From an uncultured Bacteroidales bacterium (GTDB lineage: Bacteria > Bacteroidota > Bacteroidia > Bacteroidales > Bacteroidaceae): DNA of 64,000 nucleotides. Position numbers and translations under genes: made by a program. Each line of letters starts with the position of its first letter. Position 1 is the first letter of the stretch. The notes beneath the pieces are model-generated. The model was not told the DNA's origin, did no database searches, and worked only from the letters and a program-made list of their open reading frames with translations. This document shows positions 1 to 7,858 of the stretch, piece after piece. The stretch spans positions 1 through 64,000 of the forward strand of contig CAMYYY010000004.1 of NCBI GenBank assembly GCA_947303715.1. Reading direction: 5' to 3'.

Positions 1-23
1 AGGTAGCCGCCGTTTTTCATGAG

Positions 24-55
24 GGAGCTTCAGACGAAAGTCTGAGGCTCCTTTT
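24..55 (+). terminator. Intrinsic terminator of an upstream gene
   Basis: A 12-bp stem (24-35 with 40-51, one G-T pair) closes a GAAA loop and is followed by TTTT. It probably ends transcription of a gene to the left of the window. Confidence 0.8.
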
Positions 56-61
56 CATTTT

Positions 62-138
62 ATTTGCCTCCTCTGGAAAATAATTTGCCTGCGTTGAAAT
101 TTTATTTGCCTGCGTTAAGAATTTATTTGCCTGCGTTG
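62..138. repeat. 21-bp tandem repeat, four units
   Basis: ATTTGCCT recurs at 62, 83, 104 and 125, exactly 21 bp apart. The last three units share ATTTGCCTGCGTT, while the first unit is degenerate. The array lies between the terminator and the vsr promoter. It stays open in the vsr frame, encoding a repeated YLPALR-like heptad, but it is upstream of the likely start and probably not translated. Bases 139-336 hold no recognisable gene; a second TAnnTTTG match lies at 256-263. Confidence 0.85.
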
Positions 139-336
139 TGGAAAGGATTGTTCTTAAACAATTGGCAGAAAAAGGGGATAGGGGGCAATTATATCCAAAA
201 ATGCTGCGAGAGGTGCTTCTTGATGCAATTGGAGAAAATGGAAAACGTAATGTTGTATCTTTGTAGCGGAAGTCCCCAAACGGAATGTAAAATGAAAAAA
301 GAAATAAGGAAAGATAGCTTTTTCGAGAAATGTGTG

Positions 337-344
337 TACTTTTG
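337..344 (+). promoter_or_regulatory. -7 promoter box of vsr
   Basis: TACTTTTG matches the Bacteroidetes TAnnTTTG consensus and ends 22 nt before the vsr ATG. No good -33 box is visible. Confidence 0.6.
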
Positions 345-366
345 CAAAAACAATACTAGGATTGTT

Positions 367-945
367 ATGGATAAGCTCTCTCCCCAGCAGCGGCATAAGA
401 ATATGGCGGCGATACGGTCGAAGGACACGAAGCCGGAATGGATTGTGCGTCGTGGGCTGTGGAAGAGAGGGTTCCGCTATCGGTTGAATGCGCCGAGGTT
501 GCCGGGACATCCGGATCTGGTGCTGCGGAAATACAGAACGTGTATCTTCGTAAACGGGTGTTTCTGGCATGGACACAACGTGACTTTTCCTGAGATGAAA
601 AATGATGAAATCAAGACCTTGATTGACGGGATTGAAAATTCAGCATGCTGCAAGATTCCGAGAACGAACAGGGAGTTCTGGGTCAGGAAGATACAACGGA
701 ATCAGGAACGGGACATAGAGCAGCAGCATCGGCTGGCACGGCTGGGGTGGCATTGTATCACGATATGGGAGTGCTCGTTGAAACCCAGTATTAGGGAGCA
801 GACGCTAACCTCGTTGGCATATACATTGAATCACATCTGGCTGGAGGATCATGGCGCGAAGGTAATCTCCTATCCTTCGTCGGACGACGAGGAGATGAGG
901 ATGCCGAGGGCTGCCGAAGAAGAGACGGAATACGGTGGAATCTAA
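367..945 (+). CDS. vsr: Very short patch repair endonuclease (Vsr)
   Basis: Vsr nicks DNA 5' of T:G mismatches created by deamination of 5-methylcytosine and starts very short patch repair. The 192-residue protein shows the family signature: an N-terminal 'KNMAAIRSKDTKPE' segment, the catalytic Asp in 'PGHPDLV' (about D50), the zinc-site segment 'NGCFWHGH' (C65-H70), and 'EFW..KI..N..RD' and 'LGWHCITIWEC' downstream. The frame is open back to base 64, but that would put the promoter and repeat array inside the gene, so the ATG at 367 is preferred. An acidic C-terminal tail extends beyond the usual family end. No cytosine methyltransferase is visible beside it; one could lie to the left of the window. 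Confidence 0.93.
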   Translation: MDKLSPQQRHKNMAAIRSKDTKPEWIVRRGLWKRGFRYRLNAPRLPGHPDLVLRKYRTCIFVNGCFWHGHNVTFPEMKNDEIKTLIDGIENSACCKIPRTNREFWVRKIQRNQERDIEQQHRLARLGWHCITIWECSLKPSIREQTLTSLAYTLNHIWLEDHGAKVISYPSSDDEEMRMPRAAEEETEYGGI

Positions 946-1016
946 ATGCTCGGTCGATTCTTAGTTTCAAAGGGTTAAAAATAAAAAGATTGTTTCTAAA
1001 GATGTCATATCATAAT

Positions 1017-1520
1017 ATGGATAATCAAAAAGAAAAGTTCCCGATTGTAGACGAAGAGGGCCGAGTGATAGGCTCCGCCACGCGACGCGAGTGCCACAGC
1101 GGCACAGGGTTGCTGCACCCTGTGGTTCATCTGCATGTCCTCAACCCGTCGGGTGATGTATATCTGCAAAAGCGTCCGGAATGGAAAGATGTCCAACCAG
1201 GAAGATGGGATACTGCTGTGGGAGGACATATCGACTATGGTGAAACCCTAGAAGAGGCCTTGCTTCGTGAGGTGCGTGAGGAACTGGGCATTACGGAGTT
1301 CAAACCTGAATTTGTAGAAAAATATGTGTTTGAAAGTCATATCGAACGCGAGTTGGTGTACGTATATCGCTGCATATACAACGGCCTGATTCGTCCCTCT
1401 GCAGAGGAATTGGACGCCGGACGTTTCTGGACAAGGGAGGAAATCCGCGAGGCTATGGGAAGAAATGTGCTGACGCCGAATTTTGAGAGTGAGTTTATGA
1501 GGTTTTTTGAGAACGGATAA
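1017..1520 (+). CDS. Nudix hydrolase
   Basis: A 167-residue Nudix protein with a complete Nudix box at residues 70-92: G70, E76, and the 'REVREELGI' core. Nudix enzymes hydrolyse a nucleoside diphosphate linked to another group. The start 'FPIVDEEGRVIGSATR' and 'HPVVHLHVLN' resemble the YfcD/isopentenyl-diphosphate-isomerase-like branch, so the substrate cannot be named. An in-frame ATG at 1002 (five residues longer) is possible. The gene appears monocistronic. Confidence 0.88.
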   Translation: MDNQKEKFPIVDEEGRVIGSATRRECHSGTGLLHPVVHLHVLNPSGDVYLQKRPEWKDVQPGRWDTAVGGHIDYGETLEEALLREVREELGITEFKPEFVEKYVFESHIERELVYVYRCIYNGLIRPSAEELDAGRFWTREEIREAMGRNVLTPNFESEFMRFFENG

Positions 1521-1545
1521 ATTGGAACAAAAATATCATCAAAAA

Positions 1546-1578
1546 TTTGGTGGTTTAAAAAACATTATTGTATCTTTG
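1546..1578 (+). promoter_or_regulatory. Promoter of the 258-aa secreted protein
   Basis: TTTG (1546-1549), a 21-bp spacer, then TATCTTTG (1571-1578), 33 nt before the ATG at 1612. Confidence 0.75.
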
Positions 1579-1611
1579 CACCCAGATCGAACATTTAAAA
1601 ACTGATAACGC

Positions 1612-2388
1612 ATGAAACATTTTGTACTTGTAATGGTGGCGACTATGGCCTTAAGTACCACGGCCTTCGCACAAAACAGAGTGACGAACATCTATGCTAG
1701 TTCCGATAAACTGGCTATAGAGAAGTTGCAGAACAGCCAGCAGACCGTTCAGCTGAACCGCTATTTCCTGGAGGGTTACAATACGCTCTGCCTGCCTTTC
1801 TCCTTGACGGCTGAACAAGTAGCCGTTGCTGTCAAAGACCTGAAGGTGGAGCGCTTGGTTGGCATCCAGCAGGAGGGCGCAACGCTGAACCTCTATTTCG
1901 TGGATTGTACAGCCGACGGCATCCAGGCTGGTGTACCCTATCTGGTTTATTCACCTACATCTCAGTATATGAGGGTGAAGAACACAGAAGTCCTTGGTTT
2001 CGATGCTGAGCTCAAGGCTGTCCGCATGGAAGACGGCAAGGGCAATGCCGTAACCTTCGGCAGCAGCTGGGAGAGCATTCAGAAGGAAGGGCGCTATGGC
2101 ATTCCCGCAAAGCAGGATGTGACGCCCCTAGAAAGTGTTCTTCTGAAGACCGATGCTGAGAAGATTTTCCTGCCCACACGCTGTGGCGTCAATTGGGACA
2201 AGCAAGCCGCATCAGCCAGCGAGCTGAAAATCCGGCATATTGGCAGCATGGGTGAGGCGACGGCCATCTTAGGCATTAACCCGGATGACGCTACAGAAGG
2301 TGACTACTACAATCTTCAGGGCCAGAAGATTTCCAAGGATGCCAAGGGCATTCGCGTTCAGGAGGGCAAAAAGACTATTGTTAAGTAA
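1612..2388 (+). CDS. Secreted protein with C-terminal YNLQGQ...KK motif
   Basis: A 258-residue protein with a clear signal peptide ending 'STTAFAQ'. No enzyme signature is recognised. The body contains 'LEGYNTLCLPFSL' and a beta-rich pattern. The last 30 residues, 'YNLQGQKIS' followed by 'KGIRVQEGKKTIVK', match the short C-terminal motif of many Prevotella and Bacteroides exported proteins. That motif resembles the type A sorting domain of the type IX secretion system, but export by that route is inference. The gene has its own promoter and a terminator-like hairpin behind it. Confidence 0.75.
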   Translation: MKHFVLVMVATMALSTTAFAQNRVTNIYASSDKLAIEKLQNSQQTVQLNRYFLEGYNTLCLPFSLTAEQVAVAVKDLKVERLVGIQQEGATLNLYFVDCTADGIQAGVPYLVYSPTSQYMRVKNTEVLGFDAELKAVRMEDGKGNAVTFGSSWESIQKEGRYGIPAKQDVTPLESVLLKTDAEKIFLPTRCGVNWDKQAASASELKIRHIGSMGEATAILGINPDDATEGDYYNLQGQKISKDAKGIRVQEGKKTIVK

Positions 2389-2405
2389 AAGAGTCTGATG
2401 CTTGC

Positions 2406-2428
2406 AAAGGGGGCGCAGAGCCCCCTTT
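2406..2428 (+). terminator. Terminator-like hairpin
   Basis: A 9-bp GC-rich stem, AAAGGGGGC with GCCCCCTTT, with a 5-nt loop. The U-tract is poor, so efficiency is uncertain. Confidence 0.55.
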
Positions 2429-2450
2429 GTTGCATAATATATAACCCTTT

Positions 2451-2972
2451 ATGCTGATTGATACGATGTGTAAAAAGCGTGTTCTGTTAATTGCGTTTGC
2501 CGTGCTCTTCTCGTTAATAACGGATGCCCAGACGGCTTTGCCGAAGGTCTATGACGAGGATATCAATCCCATGGAGCAGATTGACCGTGCTGTTACAACG
2601 GCTCGCAAAGAGGGAAAGTTTGTCATCTGTCAGGTAGGGGGCAATTGGTGCCCGTGGTGCCTGCGCTTTGCTGACTTCATCACAAGCGATGCAACCATCA
2701 GCAAGGTGATTGCCGACAACTATGTTTACATTCACGTGAACTACGACCCGCGCAAGTCGGACGGGGAGGGAAAGGCCCGCTCGGCCAAGGCCATGCTAAA
2801 GCGGCTGAACAATCCCGCTCGCTTCGGATTTCCCGTGTTCGTGGTGCTTGATGGGCGGGGCAAGGTCCTCCATATTCAGGACTCAAGCTTCCTGGAGGAG
2901 GGCAACGGTTATAATCACGAGAAAGTGCTGCGTTTCTTCAAGAGCTGGACACCCGAGGCCGTGAAACAATAA
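2451..2972 (+). CDS. Exported thioredoxin-fold protein (WCPWC)
   Basis: A 173-residue protein with an N-terminal signal sequence ending near 'LITDAQ' and a thioredoxin-like domain with 'NWCPWC' (C67 and C70). The sequence around it, 'A.KEGKFVICQVGGNWCPWCLRF', resembles the Thioredoxin_7/DUF255-type group, whose members are periplasmic thiol-disulfide proteins. ATG 2451 is listed; ATG 2466, which gives 'MCKKRVLLIAF', is a slightly better signal-peptide start. It is the first gene of a tight run with the YgjP-like peptidase (5-nt gap) and the GDPD lipoprotein. Confidence 0.8.
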   Translation: MLIDTMCKKRVLLIAFAVLFSLITDAQTALPKVYDEDINPMEQIDRAVTTARKEGKFVICQVGGNWCPWCLRFADFITSDATISKVIADNYVYIHVNYDPRKSDGEGKARSAKAMLKRLNNPARFGFPVFVVLDGRGKVLHIQDSSFLEEGNGYNHEKVLRFFKSWTPEAVKQ

Positions 2973-2977
2973 GCGTC

Positions 2978-3550
2978 ATGTCCATTCAGGTCACCTACCG
3001 AAGAACCAGCCGACTTTCGATGCGCGTCGTGAAAAGTGGCGATGTGCACGTATCGGCTCCTTTCGGTACACCGAGGGCGGAGGTGGAGGCATTTATTGAG
3101 AAGAATAGGGGATGGATTGAAAAGTCCAGAAAGAAAACCAGCGAGAGACAGCAACAGCGGGCAGCTTTTTTCAGTCAGCTGCCGTTAACAACGCAGGCTC
3201 AGGCTGACGAGGCGCTCGCGCGATTGAAGGCGTTGGTGGAGCCGATGGTGGAACGGCACGCGAGGGAGGTGGGCGTCAAGCCTTCTGCCGTTTATTACAA
3301 ACCGACTATCTCCCGATGGGGCCAATGCAACGTGAGGAAGCGTTCGATTTGCATCTCAGCATACGTGCTGTTGTTGCCTGAGTGGTGCGTGGAGCACGTG
3401 GTGGTACATGAGCTCTGCCATCTGCTGGAGCCCAGCCACAACGCCCGTTTCCATTCGCTGATGGATAGGTACTTCCCCCGTTGGCGCGAAGCCCGCAGGG
3501 AAACGCGCAGGATTTGTCGGATGGCAGGTGATAATACGAAGGAATTATAA
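2978..3550 (+). CDS. YgjP-like zinc metallopeptidase (M48-like, DUF45)
   Basis: A 190-residue cytosolic protein. The zincin motif HELCH lies at residues 144-148 and a third ligand is likely in 'EPSHNARFH'. The preceding 'SRWGQCN' (112-118) is the hallmark of the YgjP/DUF45 family. Members are predicted metal-dependent hydrolases, often near restriction or repair genes; the substrate is unknown. It starts 5 nt after the thioredoxin-fold gene and ends 12 nt before the GDPD gene, so the three are probably co-transcribed. Confidence 0.88.
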   Translation: MSIQVTYRRTSRLSMRVVKSGDVHVSAPFGTPRAEVEAFIEKNRGWIEKSRKKTSERQQQRAAFFSQLPLTTQAQADEALARLKALVEPMVERHAREVGVKPSAVYYKPTISRWGQCNVRKRSICISAYVLLLPEWCVEHVVVHELCHLLEPSHNARFHSLMDRYFPRWREARRETRRICRMAGDNTKEL

Positions 3551-3562
3551 TGATATAGCCTT

Positions 3563-4396
3563 ATGGAAAAGAAAATTACATGGAGCTTTTGGGTAATGGT
3601 GCTGGCGGGAATGCTAATGACTTCCTGCAGCACAAGTGACAAGAAGAGTGCAGGGCAAAAGCCCTTCGACGGAGTGGGCATTGTGGCTCATCGCGGGTAT
3701 TGGAACTGCGAGGAAGGCGGCTTTGCGCGGAACTCTGTCGCGGCGCTGAAGGCTGCGCAGAAGGCAGGCTTCTGGGGCAGCGAGTTCGACGTGAACATGA
3801 CGGCTGACAGCGTGCTGATTGTGTTTCACGACAGTTCGATAAACGGCAAGCGCATAGAGAGCAATCCCTTCTCAGCCTTTGAGGATTTCCGTCTGGAGAA
3901 CGGTGAGCCTATCCCCTTGCTGGAGCAGTTTCTGGCACATGCACAGAGTAGCGACAAGACAAAGCTGGTTTTTGAAATGAAGCAGCACTCGACGCCGGCA
4001 TTTGAGGACGAGGCAGTACGGCGGTCCGTGGCTCTGCTGAAGACGTACGGATTGCTGGACCCTGAGCGTGTGATGTTCATTTCGTTCAGCCTGCATGTGT
4101 GCCGTGAGTTTGCGCGGCTCTGCCCGGGCATTACGGTACAATATCTTGGAGCAAACCTATGGCCTGCAGAGGTGTTCGACAATGGTTTGAACGGCATCGA
4201 CCTGAACATCAGCTCCTACATGGGGGCAAAGCGGTTCCACGACGAGGCCCGCGAGCGGGGTATGAGCATCAATGTCTGGACGGTAAACAATGTCGAGGAT
4301 ATGCAGAAGGTTGTGGAAACAGGCATCGACCAGCTGACGACGGATGAGCCGATGAAGGCACGCGAAATGCTGGGAAATAAGGAGGTCCGGAAGTAG
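3563..4396 (+). CDS. Glycerophosphodiester phosphodiesterase family lipoprotein
   Basis: A 277-residue protein with a lipobox ('GMLMTSC', Cys22) and a GDPD TIM-barrel. Catalytic-site residues are visible: 'AHRGYW' (H43, R44), 'SEFDV' (E73, D75) and 'FHD' (H88). The family cleaves glycerophosphodiesters to glycerol-3-phosphate and an alcohol. A membrane-anchored periplasmic enzyme would fit phospholipid salvage, though some homologues act on other phosphodiesters. It is the last gene of the operon; an A/T-rich hairpin at about 4421-4441 may terminate it. Confidence 0.88.
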   Translation: MEKKITWSFWVMVLAGMLMTSCSTSDKKSAGQKPFDGVGIVAHRGYWNCEEGGFARNSVAALKAAQKAGFWGSEFDVNMTADSVLIVFHDSSINGKRIESNPFSAFEDFRLENGEPIPLLEQFLAHAQSSDKTKLVFEMKQHSTPAFEDEAVRRSVALLKTYGLLDPERVMFISFSLHVCREFARLCPGITVQYLGANLWPAEVFDNGLNGIDLNISSYMGAKRFHDEARERGMSINVWTVNNVEDMQKVVETGIDQLTTDEPMKAREMLGNKEVRK

Positions 4397-4473
4397 AAAA
4401 GAGAATAAGAAAAAATGAAGAAAAAATTTATTTTTCTTTCCACTTTTTTTTCGCTTGTCTCATAAAAAATTTG

Positions 4474-4481
4474 TACCTTCG
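4474..4481 (+). promoter_or_regulatory. Variant -7 box (TACCTTCG) before the TonB-dependent receptor
   Basis: TACCTTCG differs from TAnnTTTG at one position and lies 60 nt before the ATG at 4542. The same variant sits before the tRNA-Arg gene at 51416-51423, where the -33 box is perfect. Confidence 0.5.
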
Positions 4482-4541
4482 CGGCGTGAAAAGATGCTTT
4501 ATACGAAGAGAGTTTATAATTTTTTTATTAATCAAATCATT

Positions 4542-7500
4542 ATGTTCAAAAACCTGCGTTTCTTTTTGGCAGCTGCATTGATGTTTATCTCCGCAGCCGC
4601 AAGTGCTCAGATTACCACATCGGCTCTGGCCGGTAAGGTTGTCGACAGTTCCGATGAAGCCGTTATCGGTGCTACCATTCTGGCCGTTCACACGCCCTCC
4701 GGTACGCAGTACGGTGCCATCACTAACATCGACGGTCGCTACTCTATTCAGGGTATGCGCGCCGGTGGACCTTACAGGGTGACCATCTCCTACGTTGGCT
4801 ATCAGACAGCCAGCTATCAGGATGTCACGCTCGTTCTCGGTGAGACCTACGTGCTCAACCACAAGATGAAAGAGACAGCCGAGCTGCTTGACGAAGTTGT
4901 CATCTCGGCTACGGCCACCAAGTTCAACACAGCCAAGACGGGTGCTGTGACGAACATCAACAACCAGCAGATTGCTGCGCTGCCTACGGTCAGCCGTAAC
5001 ATCACCGATGTCACGCGCCTCTCGCCCTACGGTGGCAATGGTATGAGCTTCGCCGGTACCGACGGTCGTAACGCCAACTTCACCGTCGACGGTGCTAACT
5101 TCAACAACAACTTCGGTTTGAGCGACAAGCTCCCCGGTGGCGGCAGTCCTATCTCCATCGACGCTATCGAGGAACTGCAAGTCGTCATCAGCCCGTATGA
5201 TGTCCGTCAGACCAATTTCATCGGTGGTGGCGTGAATGCTATCACCAAGTCTGGTACGAACACCGTGAAGGGAACAGCCTACGTCTATCACCGCAACGAG
5301 AACATGCGCGGCGATGCCGTTGACGGCGACCAGATTACTGGTGCACGTGCCATTGACCGCAGCACTACCTACGGTGTGACCCTCGGTGCCCCCATTATCA
5401 AGAACAAGTTGTTCTTCTTCGGCAACTTCGAATACTCGAAGATTCCCACCATCGCCAACCGTTGGAGAGGTTCTGACAATGGCGTGGCTGTGCCCAACGA
5501 CTACATCTCACGCACCAAGAATGCCGACCTGAAGGCTGTTTCCGAATACATGGCTAACAAGTATGGCTATCAGACGGGCTCCTACACCGACTTCCCCGCT
5601 GACGAAAGCAATATGAAGGCGCTGGCCCGCTTGGACTGGAACATCACCGACAAGCACCACCTCGCCCTCCGCTACAACTACACGCTGAATAAGGCTTGGA
5701 ACGCGCCCAACGCCAGCTCCATGGACGGTGGTACCCGTATGTCCGGTGCCCGTACATCGCAGTACTCCATGTCGTATGCCAACTCGATGTACTCCATGAA
5801 CAACCTCGTTCACTCTGTTTCTCTCGACCTCAACAGCCGTATCAGCGAAAAGCTTTCCAACCAGTTCCTGGCTACCTATTCGAAACTGGACGACGTCCGT
5901 GGCTCCACCTCTGACGAGTTCCCCTTCATCGATATCACGAAGGATGGCAATAACTACATTGCCCTCGGCTACGAGCTCTTTACTTGGAATAACGCTGTCC
6001 ACAACACCGTCGGCAACATCCGCGACGACATCACTTATAACATGGGCAGTCACAAAATCATGGCTGGTCTGAGTTACGAGTATCAGATGGCTGACAACCA
6101 GTACATGCGTAACGGTACAGGTTACTACCGCTACAACTGGGAAGACGGCATGACCGTTGACCAGCTTTTCACCCAGGCTCCCGAAATTGTCTGCCTCACC
6201 TACGGCTACGACGGTGAAAAATCCCCCGCAGCCCGTGTGCAATTCCACAAGGCTGGCCTCTATGTCCAGGACGACTGGGATGTAACGCGTCAGTTCAAGC
6301 TCACCGCTGGTCTGCGTCTTGACGGCCTCTTCTTCGACAATGGCGACCTGATGACCAACAAGGCCATCTACGACCTTGAGTATTACGACCGCGACAACAA
6401 CCTCCGTCGCATCGACACCGGCCGCTGGCCCAACTCAAACGTCTCTGTTTCCCCGCGTCTTGGCTTCACTTGGGACGTGGTTGGCGACAAGAGTTTTGTG
6501 GTTCGTGGTGGTTCCGGTCTCTTCCTGGGCCGTCTGCCCCTCGTGTTCTTCACCAACATGCCTACCAACGGTGGTATGGTGCAGTATCAGGCACAGCTCA
6601 ATGCTAAGAACGGTCAGAAGCTGGGTTATACCATGGATCAGTTTGCTGGCGGTCTCGTGACCGAGAACGGCAAGGCTACTGTGGATGCCCTTTACAACAA
6701 GCTTGTCAGCATGGGCTTCCCCAGCACCATTACTCCTGAGGACGGTGCCGCTCCCTCTTCCATCTCGGCTGTTGACCCCAACTTCAAGATGCCGCAAGTC
6801 TGGAAGTCCTCTCTTGCTTTCGACTACTCGTTCCCGACCGACTTCCCCCTCAGCGTATCAGCTGAAGGTATCTTCAACAAGACTGTCAACGCTGTCTGCA
6901 TCTCTGACTGGAGCGTGAAGCCTGTGGCTGGTTTCGCCCGTCTGAACGGTGCCGACAACCGTCCTCTCTATCCCGCTGACTTCCGCACCACCACCAAGGC
7001 CTTCGTCCTCGAGAACACCAACCAGGGCTACGGCTGGAGTGCCAATGTTCAACTCAATGCTCGTCCCATCGAGAGCCTCAGCTTGATGGCGGCCTACACC
7101 CACACCGTCTCCAAGGAGATTACCGGCATGCCCGGTTCGGCTGCTGAGAGTGCTTTCACCTATGTTCCCACTTATGAAGGCCCCAACAACATCCGTCTCC
7201 ACAACTCACAGTATGTCACTCCTGACCGTGTCGTAGCCAGCGCTACCCACCACGACAAGAGCGGCAACCACTACAGCCTCATCTACGAGGCATGGCGTGG
7301 CGGCTACAACTACTCCTACATGACCACCAACGACATGAATGGCGACGGCTACAACTATGATGCCATCTTCATCCCCACCCAACGTCAGGTTGACAATGGC
7401 GACTTCCGCTTCGTTTCCGACGATGATGCTCAGCGCTTCATGGCTTTCGTTCACAACGACAGCTACCTCAGCAAGCATCAGGGCGAGTATGCCGAAGGGT

Positions 7501-7835
7501 ACACCGTCTACAGCCCGTGGGTACACCGCTTTGACGTTAGCTACAAGCACGACTTCAGGGCTCGCGTGGGCAAGAACACCAACATCCTCCAGCTCTCGTG
7601 CGACATCAAGAACATCGCGAACCTCTTCAACTCCAGCTGGGGTGTCAGCAAGTACCTCAATCCTGCCATCGGCAGCGATGCCCGCATCCTCAAGTACGAA
7701 GGTGTTGACAAAGACGGCTATGCTGTATTCTCCACGCCTGCTGCCATCAGCGGCGACACCCAGACCTTCGTCCCCAACCACGCTCTTGGCCAGTGCTGGT
7801 ATGCCTCTGTCGGTCTTAAGTACATCTTTAATTAA
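4542..7835 (+). CDS. Oar-like TonB-dependent outer-membrane receptor
   Basis: A 1097-residue outer-membrane protein. In order: signal peptide ending 'SAAASAQ', a carboxypeptidase-regulatory-like beta-sandwich ('LAGKVVDSSDEAVIGATI...G.YSIQGMRAGGPYRVTISYVGY'), a plug domain ('AALPTVSRNITDVTRLSP', 'FTVDGANFNN'), and a long beta-barrel ending in an aromatic residue ('VGLKYIFN'). The 'GTDGRNANFTVDG' and 'GGGVNAITKSGTN' segments are typical of the Oar/adhesin-like branch rather than classic SusC. The family imports large substrates using TonB-ExbBD energy. The frame is open from 4455, but the promoter and the signal peptide place the start at 4542. Codon use is strongly biased to C-ending codons, which suggests high expression. 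The lipoprotein 23 nt downstream is its likely surface partner. Confidence 0.9.
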   Translation: MFKNLRFFLAAALMFISAAASAQITTSALAGKVVDSSDEAVIGATILAVHTPSGTQYGAITNIDGRYSIQGMRAGGPYRVTISYVGYQTASYQDVTLVLGETYVLNHKMKETAELLDEVVISATATKFNTAKTGAVTNINNQQIAALPTVSRNITDVTRLSPYGGNGMSFAGTDGRNANFTVDGANFNNNFGLSDKLPGGGSPISIDAIEELQVVISPYDVRQTNFIGGGVNAITKSGTNTVKGTAYVYHRNENMRGDAVDGDQITGARAIDRSTTYGVTLGAPIIKNKLFFFGNFEYSKIPTIANRWRGSDNGVAVPNDYISRTKNADLKAVSEYMANKYGYQTGSYTDFPADESNMKALARLDWNITDKHHLALRYNYTLNKAWNAPNASSMDGGTRMSGARTSQYSMSYANSMYSMNNLVHSVSLDLNSRISEKLSNQFLATYSKLDDVRGSTSDEFPFIDITKDGNNYIALGYELFTWNNAVHNTVGNIRDDITYNMGSHKIMAGLSYEYQMADNQYMRNGTGYYRYNWEDGMTVDQLFTQAPEIVCLTYGYDGEKSPAARVQFHKAGLYVQDDWDVTRQFKLTAGLRLDGLFFDNGDLMTNKAIYDLEYYDRDNNLRRIDTGRWPNSNVSVSPRLGFTWDVVGDKSFVVRGGSGLFLGRLPLVFFTNMPTNGGMVQYQAQLNAKNGQKLGYTMDQFAGGLVTENGKATVDALYNKLVSMGFPSTITPEDGAAPSSISAVDPNFKMPQVWKSSLAFDYSFPTDFPLSVSAEGIFNKTVNAVCISDWSVKPVAGFARLNGADNRPLYPADFRTTTKAFVLENTNQGYGWSANVQLNARPIESLSLMAAYTHTVSKEITGMPGSAAESAFTYVPTYEGPNNIRLHNSQYVTPDRVVASATHHDKSGNHYSLIYEAWRGGYNYSYMTTNDMNGDGYNYDAIFIPTQRQVDNGDFRFVSDDDAQRFMAFVHNDSYLSKHQGEYAEGYTVYSPWVHRFDVSYKHDFRARVGKNTNILQLSCDIKNIANLFNSSWGVSKYLNPAIGSDARILKYEGVDKDGYAVFSTPAAISGDTQTFVPNHALGQCWYASVGLKYIFN

Positions 7836-7858
7836 TTCATAAAAAGTAGAAACAGACT

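Noticed and set aside
64..366. N-terminal extension of Vsr by 101 residues
   Set aside because: It would translate the 21-bp array and the promoter box, and Vsr homology begins right after the ATG at 367.
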